A stretch of 64,000 nt of DNA from Dicyema japonicum (taxonomy: Eukaryota; Dicyemida; Rhombozoa; Dicyemidae), in NCBI GenBank assembly GCA_011109175.1, contig RDEW01000009.1, forward strand, positions 764,875 to 828,874, in the 5' to 3' direction. The position numbers were made by a program, and so were the translations under genes. How positions within the stretch are numbered: position 1 is the stretch's first letter; each line of letters begins with the position of its first letter. A model generated the notes under the pieces. That model did not search any database. It was not told the DNA's origin and was given only the letters and a program-made list of their open reading frames with translations. Below are positions 44,375 through 56,995 of the stretch, one piece after another.

Positions 44375-44713
44375 ATGAAAACCGCTAAAACGACATCCCA
44401 GTCTAGAAGTTCGTCAATTCCTATGATCGCCACAATTTTGATTGGTATTCTAAATAACTATTTTAGCTCTTTTATCCGCGTATTTATTCCAACTGGAATG
44501 TACTTAATGAATAAAAATGAAGCGGGAATAAAGAAACATGCCACAATAAGTTTTGTCAACAACAATAATCAGCTTAAAGTCAATTTCGCTGAAGAAATTG
44601 CACCTGGTTGGTGGAATACAGAGATTTTGAAAATCAAAAAAAATTCATCATTGGTAACAACAAGACCAAGTTGGAGAGTTCGGGTGGACAAGTTATTTGA
44701 TCAAGAACCCTAA
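44375..44713 (+). CDS. Unrecognised frame, 112 residues
   Basis: Starts MKTAKTTSQSRSSSIPMIAT; a hydrophobic stretch around residues 16-45 (MIATILIGILNNYFSSFIRV) could be a signal anchor. The rest is polar, ending VDKLFDQEP; a further possible exon (NEKNIYNLYESF, DLAIVTFTN) follows within 110 bases. Function unknown; could be a chance frame. Confidence 0.25.
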   Translation: MKTAKTTSQSRSSSIPMIATILIGILNNYFSSFIRVFIPTGMYLMNKNEAGIKKHATISFVNNNNQLKVNFAEEIAPGWWNTEILKIKKNSSLVTTRPSWRVRVDKLFDQEP

Positions 44714-45432
44714 TGAAAAGAACATTTACAACCTGTACGAAAGTTTTACAGGAGATATTAACGACTACAAAGTCGAGGACCTTGCCATAGTCACCTTCAC
44801 TAATAGATTACTTAATTAGTCTTAAGTTTAAATTATTAGTCTTAATTTAAAAATTTAAAAAAATAGTCAGTTTGTCAGGTTAACATGTGACATTAATAAT
44901 TTTGGGATAACACGGCGAAATTCGAGTCGTTTGGGATTCACTTTGAGAAAAGGCGATCTTTACTAAAATGATTTAATTTGTGCTCAGCGTAAAATTAATC
45001 TAAACGATTTAATTACTTCAATGGATTTAAGAGTCAACTAACTATCATCACTACGAAATATCGTAAATTGTAGCCCTTGCTCTTATAGAAAGTTATTTTT
45101 TCTTCAAAAATAAAATTTTTAGCTAATTTCATTAAACGATTTCTTTCTCGTTTTGAGATGTTTAACTCATTTTTCATTTCTTTTAATTTTTTCCAAGGTT
45201 TCTCTTAAAATTTGTACAGGACGCACAAAGAAGACCAAGAGCTTCATGAATACAAGACCAGGTTGAACGGTTGTTTAAAATTTATTGTTACTATTGTAGA
45301 TTAAATCAAAGCACTAAAAGATGGAGTCATTCAGATCATTGCTTTGGATGATATTGTGATAGTATACAGGACATTATTTACGACTACAATAATTCAATCC
45401 ACAACACCTCATAGAAAATTCATTAATTACTC

Positions 45433-45747
45433 TTATGGGAATTGAATATCCTCTCTATGGAATATCCTCACTATGGTAATAGCCGAGATCTTTACTTGTG
45501 TTATTACAGCGTATTCTCCCACATCGTCCGGAAAGGAAATCAGAGAAACAAAGTTTAATGCTCTAATAATTTCCATCGGAGAGATCTTTATTGATAAGAA
45601 AGTCCTCGAGTCAACATCAAACGCTTTCTGCATGTCAATGAAAATTGAATTCATAAGGAATGAACTGGGAAATGCTGTCCAATTGATGTTGATCTTAAAA
45701 CCAATTTCTGAATTTTCATTGGTAGAACATGGAAAATTAGCATTCAA
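45433..45747 (-). pseudogene. Possible reverse transcriptase fragment
   Basis: The minus-strand frame contains SIFIDMQKAFDVDSRTFL, which resembles RT motif A (F-hydrophobic-D...KAFD), and, earlier, an NENSEIGFKINI segment where LINEs carry a GFR motif. No YADD box was found afterwards. The evidence is one motif. Confidence 0.4.
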
Positions 45748-46439
45748 AAAAGTCCCTAATACTTTCGAGAGAGCATATGATAGTGAGAAGGGTCTATATG
45801 GGCCAGGTCATCGTAGGTTTCCTTAGATTTAGAAATATTGTAATTAGGGAGTTTTTTTAAATGCTCAAAAAAATGTAGGTGATCATTTCCTGAGGACTTT
45901 GACGTTTAAAGTGAAACGTGGACACTATGAGTCACGTGAATAGAAGGCAATCAATTTATCCAAGTGGACAGTAGTGAGGAAGGTAATCAGTGTCATAGTT
46001 CTTCCAAAAGTTCATCAAACGGGGAAGAGTAGCCCCTCAATGCTCGTCATTTTTGCCACAAATTAGTTTTGGGTAATTTTAGTTAAGTTGTGTTTATTTC
46101 TGCTCGGGATCCTTTACAAATTCTCAAAAAAACCAAATTTTTGTATTTTTTTCGATAGTAACAACAGTTTCTACATTTTATGAAAGACTAAGATTCTGTT
46201 GACTTTGATAACATTTGGGCGACCTATACTGAGAATGATAGTCTTTTTCCTTCATCAATGATTCTGGTCTCACCTTTGTGGTGTGCTAATTTTAGTTGGT
46301 AAAATTTTGTATTTCCAAATTACCCCTCTTAAACTGGTTTTCAAGTCCGCGTTGGACTACGAAGTCAAAAAAATAAAGTCATTTTTTCTGATTCAACACC
46401 ATGTGGTCATTCTCACTGCTACGAAGTTGTTATATTAAA

Positions 46440-47640
46440 GTTCTTCTAGCATCGATATCATCAACATTTACAACGGCCACGTGGTCTACATTCACGAGTT
46501 AGACGATGAGGTGTCTCCGTATATGGAATCTCGAACATGATACACAGCAATAGTATTTGGCTAGCAAGCGAAAGGAACGTTTTTCGTTTCCGTTGTGTAA
46601 ATGTAAGGTGACAAATGGTATTATTTTAGGAAAGTGTTGGACATTTTGGTTGAGCTACATCAGTTTAAAAAACTCTCTTTTATGCTCATGTAAGTTTGAT
46701 AGTGACAAATGAAGGAGCGCTCTGACGACTATTTCATTACGCGGAATATTTTTTTATGATCAACCAAGTGGCTCTGGTTAAAAACGTGAACAAATTCTTC
46801 CTTTTAGCGGGAACTTTGATGCACGGAACTCAGATTCGTGGAATTTGGCGACCAATTTGTTTTTGAAAACCTTTCTGACTATTCATGCAGAAGCTTCAGG
46901 AATTCTATTCTTGTTTACAAAAACCTGGGAAAAAATCAAGGAGATACTCTTCGAACTTATCCACAGCCAGACGAGATGTCTGTGCTACTCTTCCTGCTCT
47001 TCCACCTGAAAGGCATTGCTATCATTCATTTTGGATTGCTCATGAACCTGTACATCCGCCAGAGGGACTACTTTAATTTATTACAACTTATCGATAAGCC
47101 AGTTTTGATATTTTGACAATCCACAGGAACTGGTCCATTGTTTGTTTGCTAAAGTAGCTCCTAGGTTAGTCCAAAATGTCCCCGAATTATTTTTTGAGGC
47201 GGTAGTCAAGTATTTGAACCTATAACTGACCCTGAGTTGGTTTCCGCTTTTGTGTCCGCAAATACGATGGAAAGCCAAATTCTGATTTTTTGGATTTGAA
47301 AACTCAGAGACTCCACGCTCTTAGGTTCCTGAAGATAGTTGACTGGCGAGACGGTTCTGTACACGACTGTCACTCCTGCTGGAACACGATCCTTAATCAT
47401 CGATGGACTATCTAATCACTCAGAATACTTAGGAAAATGGAAAACTGGCGTATAATGTGAGGAAAGCTTTCTCTCTGTGCCCCCATTCTAAACATTTAGA
47501 GGCCGCCTGCTACCTCTATGATATTCAGGGACTTTACCAGAACGCAGTGCTGATTTCCTTAGAGGCAAAGAGACTGGACAAGGTCATCGCAATCGCTCGG
47601 TGGCTAGGATGAGTGATGACCGGAACTTAAGAGATACACA
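46440..47640 (+). pseudogene. VPS18: VPS18-like (HOPS/CORVET subunit), damaged or incomplete
   Basis: VPS18 is a core subunit of the vacuole/lysosome tethering complexes. Colinear pieces on the plus strand are: NIYNGHVVYIHELDDEV (46470), IWLASERNVFRFRCVNE (46555-46630, across a 27-nt intron at 46603-46629), ILVELHQFKK, YIRQRDYFNLLQLIDKP and ELVHCLFAKVAPRLVQNVPE (joined across a 25-nt intron near 47102-47126), VSANTMESQ, and YNVRKAFSLCPHSKHLEAAC with YLYDIQGLYQNAVLISLEAK (47450-47580). These match the middle-to-C-terminal half of VPS18. Several frame slips and doubtful junctions remain. Only a trace of the C-terminal RING (KCGICTLE near 47657) follows, and no N-terminal propeller was found. 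Either a decayed gene or a real one obscured by errors. Confidence 0.6.
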
Positions 47641-47778
47641 ATAGTTGATATGAAATGTGGAATCTGCACATTGGAAAGTGAGTTGGGTAAACGTCTAGAA
47701 GGGCTATATCTATCACGTCTATTTATAATTGAATATGATTGATTAATGTATTAAAAAGATTTTTAAAAAATAAAAATA

Positions 47779-47870
47779 CAGTAAAGTCTCTCGAATCCGC
47801 CAATTATAACTAATAAATTTCTAATCCACCATTTTTTCTAACAAAAATTTCTCAATCCGCCATGTCTCTT
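47779..47870. mobile_element. One end of a pogo-like MITE
   Basis: CAGTAAAGTCTCTCGAATCC with internal echoes (TCTCAATCCGCCATG) is related to the terminal repeat of the 199-bp MITE at 26376. No matching second end was found before the LINE begins. Confidence 0.55.
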
Positions 47871-47914
47871 AATTTAAATAATTTTTAAAATAATTTTATA
47901 GGTAAATAATAAAA

Positions 47915-50900
47915 AAAACATGCAACGTGCTTTCGATTAGGTGGCGTTAAAACTCTCTTGAGTTGGCAAAAGTGTTGAAAGGAAAAAAGGAGAAGGGTCA
48001 CTTGCGTTACCTGATGGTATGAATGTAATTCTTGCCATATCCGAGAGCGTTGTGGCAGTTGACCCAAAAGAATGGGCGAGACAGGTAGTCCTGCAGGTAC
48101 GTAGTAGGCTATCTCGAATGGCCTGGAATGGTTGGCCATACTTGGCGGAGCTCTGCAGTGGCATATTAAGTACTGCTATATCTGTGAGTGAACTCAAGAA
48201 GATGGCTGTAGACAAAGAGGGTACTGGTCTAAAGGGGCTGGGACCAGGTGACCACAACTGTCAAAGAGAGCACGAGCACCAGAGCTGTGATACGTTGCAG
48301 CTCAAGAATGTTTATGAGGTCTTTGCGCGGAAATTCGTTGCAGCGGCAGATGTACCACTTGAGAACCGTAGATTTACCCGCAAGATCTTTCATTGTAAGG
48401 TTAACGGAGTAGTGTTGACCTGTATCAATAAGGCTGTGGATTATGCGGTGGAGGCTAAGCCAGTAGGGTCACTGGGTGACATCTCCCTAGTGCTGTATGC
48501 AGCACAGATCACTTATGAGGAATTGACGGACAAGCCCAGACCACCCAGTAAATGGAGGGAGCAGATCTGTGCCAAGATTGCTTGGAGACAGACTAAGCTG
48601 GAAGCACTGGAGGGGCACATAAGTAGTGTGGCGAGAGGGGTTAGAGGAAAAGCACCGGCTATAGTAAAGGGGCTAATTAGTAAACTCCGTGTTCCCAAAT
48701 GGGACCTCAAAGAGTTGAGGAGGGCAAAGGTGGAGTTAGAGGGGGCAATAATGGTGTATAAGAGGAAACTCTATACACATGAAAGTCGGTGTAAGAGAAG
48801 GAGAGAAAATAATCTGTTTGAGTTTAATCGCAGATTGTTTTACCGTCGCCTACACGAAAATGGCCATAGTGTATGTTCCCAGCAGGACGCGGAAATGCTT
48901 TCCACATGGGGTAGTATGTGGGAGGCTAAACCACGCAGAGGAAATGCGTGGAATGTCCCGTACAGCGCCGCTCCTTTCTTGGCGGAATCTTGCGGAATTT
49001 TCGATTTTCGCAAGAAATTTGAGGCGGTAGTGAGACATCTCCCTGATTGGAAGACGACCGGGGTCGATAAAGTTTATAATTTCTTTATCAAAAGATGCAC
49101 TTCATTACACGAGTCTATGTGTCGTGTATTACAGAAAAGCATCACTAACCCGGAAACGATTCCTGAAGGGACAACTTATTTGATCCCAAAGCTGGACAAC
49201 CCCCAGTCTGCTGCAGATTATCGACCGATAACCTGCATGCCAACCCTGTATAACTGATGACCAAATTGGTGGCTAATGAGGTCAGGAGCTTTGTAGACGC
49301 AAATGGGATTCTCTCCGAGAATCAGTTGGGAACTGTGCGAAATTGTCAGGGGGCAAAAGAGCAGGCTTTGATCAACAATGCCTTTCTGTGTCTCACGGAA
49401 ACTCACTTTTGTCTATGTGGGTGGATGTGAAGAAGGCTTACGATTCAGTTGATCATTCTTACCTTGTCGAGTGCCTACACAGTCTGTGTATGCCTGTGTG
49501 GTTCATCAGCTTTGTAGTGGCTGTGATGAATAGGTGGAGTATTCATCTGAACTATAATAGGCACCGGATAGGCGAGGTAAAACTCAAGAGGGGGATCCTT
49601 CAGGGGGATAGCATGTCTCCGCTACTCTTTGTTCTCTGTTTGGAGCCATTGAGTCGCCGCCTCAATGACCGGTTTGAGCAAATACCAGTTCATTGTGAAG
49701 GGGTCTGTTTCAGTACAAATCACCTTCTTTTTATCGATGACTTGAAGATGTATGCTCGAACAGCCGAGGAGCTCTACTCCATGGGGGTCTGTGCCAGGGA
49801 ATTCTTTGAGAGTATACTAGATTTGAATTATTCAAAGTCTGCGACTAACACGCAAGTATGTAGCGAGTTAGTAAGAGTCCTAGAGGAACACGAAGGATAT
49901 AAGTATCTGGGTGTTACCGAATCTCCAAAGTCCCTTATAATGCCTGAGACAAAGCGACAAATTACTGAAGGCATCCGTAAAAGAGCAGCGTTATTGTGTA
50001 AGACGTCTCTAAATGCAAGGAATTTGTTCCTAGCATTAAATGAGTATGCTGTCTCGCTGCTAAACTACTACATAGGTGTTGTGGAGTTTGAGCCCAAAGA
50101 GTATGATGAGATGGATGTTATGATCCGTGGAGTACTCAGAGAGAACCATGTCCATGTGTTGGCAGCCAATAAGGAGAGACTATATTTACCCCGTGATAAA
50201 TTCGGCCGTGGACTGTGTGGAGTAGTCCAACTAAGTGAGCGTATCCTAATGCGAATGCACGACACCCTGATAGCTGGGTCAAGTGTGTCTGCTAGGAAGC
50301 ACGCCATAATAACGACCGAGAAAACACGGGCAACCCACCTAGGCACTATCAGACCTTTTTTGTCTGCTAAGTATGGTGTTGATGATGGTGGGCTAGTAAA
50401 TGTGAAGGCGTTGATCGAATTACAATATAATAATTTGATGGAAAAGATCAACTTAAAAAGCCTTCATAAGGTCCTCTTCAGAGCATTGGACAACCCACAT
50501 GTCGACCTTAAGTCGTCGACAATATGGCTAAAATACGGTGACAACTCACCTCGATCGGAGGCGTTGTACACGTATATGCAAGACCGCAATATTTTTTGGG
50601 GTCGATCAACAAATACATGTCCCCACTGTAAGTCAAGGAGCATGTCGGTTGATCATTTAGCCACTCGATGTGGATCCATGCTCTGCCACGACTATGTGTG
50701 GAGGCACAACGAGGTAGTAAGGAGTCTTCATCTTCTACTATGCAATAAGTATGGTATTCGCCACACCAGAAAGTTGCGGACTCATAAGGTGCAATCTGTA
50801 GTAGAGAACACCAGGGTCCAAATTAAGGTAGACAGTGTTATCCGTACCTCGGTGCTAGTCAAGCACAATAAACCGGACATTGTGGTACACGATAAGGAGT

Positions 50901-51335
50901 CTGGCCAAGTCCTTATCATAGAGGTTGGCATCACGTCTCAAGACCGTTTGCAGACTGTGGAGGTGGAGAAAAAAAGGAAGTATGACTTGCTTGCAAACGA
51001 GATGGGGCAGATGCTTGGTTGCAAGGTCCTCGTTATTCCAATAGTAATGACGTGGGAAGGAATTGCAACAAAGTACCACAAGGGTTATCTGAAGCAGTTG
51101 AGGGTAGATAGGAAGCTCCAGGCCTATCTACAGTCCACTGTGTTAAAGCGGACCCTAGAGAGCCTGACACTGGAGTATAGGAGGCAGAGCCCGGAGATGC
51201 CATATGGGCAGAGGGTTCAATTGGACAAGGCGCTCTCGGAGTTGTTTCAGCAACGAGAATCGAACCTGCCTGAGGAGGCTGGCGGAACAGGCAAGCGAGT
51301 TAAATATATTTAACTTTTTGGTTAAATAAAATGGG
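47915..51335 (+). mobile_element. Near-intact LINE with restriction-like endonuclease
   Basis: The best preserved transposable element in the window. Its leader (47915-48018) matches 15655-15735 and its 3' end matches the truncated copy at 20169-20594, ending in the same GGTTAAATAAA tail. It encodes one long protein (48019-51313). Other, older relatives lie at 27640-29150 (+), 37776-38940 (-) and 51517-51790 (-). Given near-identity of the 3' ends of two copies, this family moved recently. Confidence 0.88.
48019..51313 (+). CDS. LINE polyprotein: RT, zinc knuckle and PD-(D/E)XK endonuclease, two frame breaks
   Basis: Residues 1-380 from ATG 48019 form a basic, helical N-terminal region without a recognised finger. 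RT begins at TTYLIPKLDNPQSAADYRPI. The frame then meets TGATGA at 49255, and a second slip lies near 49405; homology continues through both, to WVDVKKAYDSVDHSYLVE (motif A), LKRGILQGDSMSPLLFVLCL (motif B) and NHLLFIDDLKMYA (catalytic FIDD at about 49728-49741, where most LINEs have F/YADD). Near 50618 is a CPHC...H....C finger, then KPDIVVHDKESGQVLIIEVG, a PD...E restriction-like endonuclease core as in R2/CRE/R4-type elements. Both breaks are single-base and one is in an A run, so the element may be intact in reality. The endonuclease clade is an inference. Confidence 0.85.
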
Positions 51336-51516
51336 TTTCTTATGTAAAATTAATTATTTAATAAACAAAATTAATCGTTAAAACAAAACAAACAATAGTC
51401 ATATCATCTAACTAATGTATCAACTTCTGGTCTCTCCGACCAGGCCAGCACCCACTGGGACTCTCTTGGTAGTATCTCCGCTTCCCTTCCTATTTTCTGG
51501 ATCATCCAACTCTTTA

Positions 51517-51790
51517 TCAGTGTCGCGTCGCCTCTTTCCCAAATTGCATCCAGTAAGGAGGATTCTTCATCATTTCCCAATTATTGTTAATCGCCATCGT
51601 TATTTGTTCAAATCCGTGTTTATATTCTACAAGCATGCTCTCTAAAGTCTTCTTCAGCGCAATCGTTTGGATGTACGCTCGGGTGATGGTCGTAATTCCA
51701 ATGATGTCCATGTATGATTTGAAATACCTGGAGACAATTCCATCCCAGGTAAGAACAATTGGGAGTATCTTTACTTTGGCTTTGTAAATA
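51517..51790 (-). pseudogene. 3' end of a diverged endonuclease-type LINE
   Basis: The minus strand reads KVKILPIVLTWDGIVSRYFK, SYMDIIGITTITRAYIQTIA and LKKTLESMLVEYKHG, matching VLVIPIVMTWEGIATKYHKG and VLKRTLESLTLEYRR of the full element. It sits tail-to-tail with the 48-kb copy, about 180 bp away. Confidence 0.8.
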
Positions 51791-51929
51791 AATTAATTAT
51801 TTATAAATAAAAAAATTTTAAATTTTAGGTAATTTAATTACCACTGTCTCACTGATGCCTGGTGATAATTCTATTGATAACATTATAATAGACTCCCAAA
51901 AACTCTTAAGAGGTAATAAATGTTGTTGA

Positions 51930-53484
51930 ATGATAGAATCTAAGATATCCCTTCCTAAAGTACACATTGATAATTTATCTATTACTGATGCTATCAACAA
52001 AATGAATTATAAGGAAGCACCCACAATAAAACCATTCGATAAAATTTTTCTAAAAATTGATCCAAAAACCCAAAATTCTGAATTAAAAGTCATAAATAAA
52101 ACAAATTCAAATAAATTGAAAAACTTTAAAGAAGGCCTTTATAACAAAATAGTGAAAAATAGAGAAGAGGCAGTTATTAAAAGACAAGAATTATACAAAA
52201 TTGACAATGAAAACAAATTAAAAAACTATTATTATGAAGAGGTAGACGAAAAGGCTAGTGAAAAGGATGTCCCTGATGAAGAATTCGAATATTCAGACGA
52301 CGACTCTTTAAAGTGCCGCAGCGAAGATCTTGAGACTAAAGTTGAAGATGATTCTGAAAAGGATGATGAAAGTGAAGATGAAATGGAAGTTTTAGAAAAA
52401 ACTGATAATGATGAATATACGGAGGAGAACGAAGATGAAATGGAAATTTTAGAAAAAACTGATAATGATGAACATACACAGGAAAACGAAGATGAAATGG
52501 AAATTTTAGAAAAAACTGATAATGATGAATATACAGAGGAAAATGAAGATGAAATGGATGATTTAGAATCTGAAAATATTGAGGAGTTAATTGAAGGAAT
52601 GGAAAAAAGTGACGAAGATGATAAAGACCAAATAAAATTCGTTAATGATTACAATTTTGATAGTAAAAATAAAAAAACTAACGATCAAAAATTAAAATTA
52701 ATGGATTTTGTTGATAATGAAGTAGAAGTATCGGGGTTCTGACAGTGGAGATGAAGTTTTTGATGAACTTGATGAATATAACCCGGATTGGATTGACGAT
52801 AAAGAAATAGGGAATGATGAGCATCAAAGATTAGCTAAAATTAATAGGTCTGACTTTAAAGATTATTTTAAGTAAATTGGTTGCGGATGAAGATGAGGAA
52901 GTTCTAATCAGAATTAAGGAGCAATTTTTGCCTGATGGTGATACTGAGGGGGATATTGAAAGACATCAGAGTTTTAGATGGAAGGAATGTGGTTTTAAGT
53001 TATTAAATTTATAGAAGATTTAACGCAATTCGATGGAGACAATGCAGTTTTCGGTGATTCTGAAGAGGAAGAAGATAACTCCACACAATGGAGAATTAAG
53101 AGATTTGCAAGAGAATCCTTTATTAAAGTTTTTTTTATTTTTTACATTAGTCACAAAACTCAAATAAAGATGATGAAATAAATGAAAATTCTGGTTTATT
53201 TTGCTTTAATTATTAGCATTTTTAAATTCAAATTCTCAGTCAGTCTCTGGTCTATCATCAATGGTGAATAATTGCAATTATTTGATTAGAAAAGGATGCG
53301 TGGGTCATTTATTGGAAGGATATCTGACTCGTGGTTAGATGGGATGTGTGAAAACAGTAATTCTGGAACTTTGACCAATCCCACTTTGAATGATGATAAA
53401 AATTGTGATGAAGATGTTAAAAGAGTTCGTAAAATACAAGGTGAGAGTTCAACGGGATTTTTTGGGCGTTTTTCAAAGAAATAA
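51930..53484 (+). CDS. CLSPN: Claspin/Mrc1-like replication checkpoint adaptor
   Basis: Claspin travels with replication forks and links ATR to CHK1. The first long exon (51930-52740) is lysine/acidic, with REEAVIKRQELYK-type helices and three tandem 19-residue acidic units. Diagnostic downstream exons: SDSGDEVFDELDEYNPDWID, LAKINSKLVADEDEEVLIRI, IKEQFLPDGDTEGDIERHQS then FRWKE (claspin has the same Q-x-L-x-DGD then FRWK), EEEDNSTQWRIKRFARESFI, and a last exon with KRMRGSFIGRISDS. Introns are about 23-26 nt. A G-run slip at about 52736 must be bridged. CHK1-binding repeats were not found, and the true start may lie before 51930. The length, near 440 residues, is far below vertebrate claspin. 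Confidence 0.75.
52374..52544 (+). repeat. Three tandem 57-bp coding repeats in claspin
   Basis: Units at 52374-52430, 52431-52487 and 52488-52544, each coding EDEMEILEKTDNDEYTEEN with small changes. The units keep the frame and differ by only a few bases, so the array is young or homogenised. Confidence 0.95.
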
Positions 53485-54829
53485 GTTTTTTTTGTAGTTA
53501 TTGATTATGTATTTTTTTGTAATTAAAAACTATAAGAACCTTTTTTAATTCAATATATTTTATTAAATCAAGCGAATTTATTAATTTACTATTGAATCAA
53601 GTCGACATAACTAAGTTCTAAGGATAGTTTCCCTCAGTGATTCTGCGGTGGTCCAGGCACACCAGGTGAATAATTGGCTATCCACAAACATGTTATCTGT
53701 ATTAACAGATGGGTATTCTTCCCTCAACGAAAGAGGATCGATTGGCTTTCTTTTCAGAGAAGTCTACCAGAAATAATGACCGAGGTTTCTTGCATTTCCA
53801 CAAGGAACCCGGAAACCCACTTGGAGAACAAATATATATGCGGAGGTTTTTGAAGAAACACACTCCGATCGAATTCCTCTGTAGAAATTCGAAAAGACAC
53901 TTCCGGAAAATAGTAGGATCGATGAGAATTACTCGAAGCTGAGATCATTAATGAAGCTGAGATCATTTATTTAGTTGACTTTGATACCCTCTTAAGGTTT
54001 TTTAAAAATAATTGACTCGGCTTGGTCTATCACGATAGAAACTAAGATCAACTTGATAAGTCACTGAGTTTAACGGACGTTATGGCTTCTCAGTGTAGCC
54101 AGACATTCCAGCCTCTTTAGAAAAAGTAGTGATTCCCTCATATGCCTTATATTGTCTCGGCAATTGAGTAAAACTTGAATTTGTTCAGTCGACATTCGTG
54201 CGTTTCTTATATTTGAATCCAGTTTAAAGACGCTTTTTAAACATATGCAAGTAACTTAATTTAGTACGACATGGTAAGAAATTGAGTATTATTTTTCTGT
54301 TATCTTAATGGCTCGCTCATCATTTTAAATCTGATAAATGTAAAAAGCAATATTGCTACAACACTAGATGGATTTATGACCTTCAGTATGATACTAATTT
54401 TTATATCAAGACTATAAATCGACTAAGCCAGAATTATCGGGGGCATAAGAACATATTGATGCCATTGCTCACCAATAGCGTTAGCAAAAGGCGTACAAGT
54501 GGAAATACTTTTTTCTCGCAAACTAATTGGTATAATGCACCGGTGTACAGTCTGTTATTGCACCGATGTAAAGTCATTATGTGATGAAATGAGATGGCAT
54601 CTTAACTAACTTGAGAAGTTGGAAGTGGATATAAATATCAATTCCTGCATGGAAGCAACTGTGGTAAAAAACCATGAAAGCGTGTACCTTGACGCACGTC
54701 GGGAGAGTCTTGTTCTGCTAGTGGTAAATAATAAGGATTAGTTAGTTAGTTAGTTAATAGCACTCCCGCGTTACCATAAGCACGTAAAATGCCTAGGGTT
54801 TCGCTCGTGCCGTACACTCGACTATCCTC
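53485..54829. other. Intergenic, no recognised gene
   Basis: No conserved protein found. One open frame at 53709-53942 (+) has no domain. A short (TTAG)n run of about five units lies at 54735-54756. Confidence 0.4.
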
Positions 54830-56040
54830 CCAGTCAGCCCTCTCTTCTAGCTCTGTTCCTCGCGCGCTTACGAATATCCTCAAGATCGACTCCAGTTTTG
54901 AGTTGACCACCAATTCGTGCGTAATCGATATTCAGGCAAAGGGGAAGCGTACATCTTGGCCGACCCGGAATCCAATTCCGTGATTTGAATAGTAACCTTT
55001 TGATCTGATTGCAAGGAATCACTTCGTCCATTCTCAGAACATGTCCGAAAAGTCGCTAGCGTGAAGTAATTACTTCTCTGCTTATCGGTTTTCATTTACA
55101 TAATTTGTAGAGAGTGTCGTTTTTGATAATCTGTGGCCATTTGATTTCCTCAATTTTTTTAATTGATTTCTATGAAATGTGTCTAGTCTGTCAAGGTCCG
55201 TTTTTGATGTTCCCCATGTTCCCGAGTTATATAATAGGACTGGTTATATGAACGCGTTATATAAGCACATCCGAAGATTTAAAGAGATAAGTTGTCTGCG
55301 AGTCCAAATACTCCACATTTTTTTCAGTGCACACGATGCCAACAATGTTCTCAACGTCACCCAAAAACGAACCGAGCCTTTTAGTAAACCTCCATTTCTC
55401 ATCAATCCGTGTCGGTAACCGCTGAATCGAAGTTAACTCCGTTTATTCTGAATTGATCTTCAAAGACCACCTCTCCAAAACTGTTGTGGCTTTATCTACT
55501 ACAGTTCTTAGTACCTCCACATCCTTAGATACAAAATCGATGTCATCAGCATATATTAATTCCATAAAATGATAATTTAAGTGACCCAATTCTTTTCTAA
55601 CGTCCCTCAACGCAGCTTTCAAATATATTGCAAAGAGAACTGACGAAAGCGAGTCCCCTTGCAGAGTACCAATTTCGGTCGTGAATTTTTCCGAATAGCC
55701 CTTCCCCATTTTCAGCATGAGGCTCGTGTCAGCCAGCAAAAAACGCACAATCCTCAAACAGTCCTCATCAATTATGTCCTTGAGAACTTGCAATAGTTTA
55801 TCTCGGCAGACACAGTCGAATGCTTTCGATAAGTCGACTCCCAGAATATACATTGTTTTTCTGTACTTCTGACATATTGCCGTTAGCCACCGATGACTCC
55901 ATACTATATCAGCGGTTGATCTTCCTGGTCTGAATCCGTTTTGACTTGGTGACAAGTGTTGGTCAACTAAATTTGATATTCGATTCAATGTTGTAATCGA
56001 CAATGTTTTTCGCAAAGTGGTCAAAAGATTTTCAATTGGA
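54830..56040 (-). pseudogene. APE-type LINE reverse transcriptase, copy A
   Basis: Minus strand: SPSQNGFRPGRSTADIVWSH, ILGVDLSKAFDCVCRDKLLQ (motif A), IGTLQGDSLSSVLFAIYLKA (motif B), ELIYADDIDFVSKDVEVLRT (catalytic YADD near 55550), RWSLKINSE. After frame breaks the C-terminal tail shows MDEVIPCNQIKRLLFKSR and PGRP, ending near 54834. The 55443-56024 frame alone is open for 193 codons, unusually long for a relic. Confidence 0.85.
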
Positions 56041-56995
56041 CCTGCAGGTATGCCAGGTTTTTGTAAAGGAATTAGAATAAGGATTTGACTGAAATATTCG
56101 CTAGAGAAGGAAGCGAAGTCACGTTAGAAGAAATATTAATTTAAGGGTCAACATTTTGACAGAAAAATTCTGGAAAGTTTCGGCTCTGACTGATGGCTAT
56201 TTCCTTCATGGACTATGTTCAAGCAGCCATCGGCGTTCTCGAAAATATCCGAGATTAGATTTTCGTCTCGTCCGAGAAAGGCATGGAAAGAACAACCGAA
56301 GGCTCGGACGTTTCAACAGCAAGATGAACGAACGTCACGTTACAGGGGAGGTCAACATATTTCAGCTGCTTTAGTTTTTTGGTTTTCCCTGCGACAGAAC
56401 CGGCAGAACAAGATTGTTTGTTGAGAACTTGTCCATGCAGGTGACGTTCCAGACTACTGGCTTTCCATCTTCAAATGGAAAGTCATTCCATCAGGATGTT
56501 CTCTGTCTCTTCGGCACAAACCGACAAGCTAAGAGTAGACAGGGAACCAGCATTATCCATTGCCCATTTAACAACATCGTTTTACCTGGGCGTCCTTCTA
56601 TCTCACTTCCTGAAATTTTATTAGTTTGATTAAGAAAGAAGTTGAAAGTATAGTCATTTTTTGTTTTTTACCCTTAAAAATTTATCCAAAGTTATTGATT
56701 GGGAAGGAAAGTGACACTATTTATTGAGAAATCCTATAATTTCTTTTTCTTGAAAATAAAGTGTTTTTTTAGAATTGACCTAAGTCAATTTTAACTTAAT
56801 AAAAATATTATCAAATGAGAGTATATCTCAATTGAGATTAGCTGAAATAAATGGATGCACATAGGATCAGTGTTCGAAATAAAAAAACTAGGTGGATAAA
56901 ACTATCAGAATCTGCGTATTATGTTTGTCAATATTTTCCTATACATGCTGCTAATAATAATTATACTATTATTATAGGGAACTATCGTAGAAACA

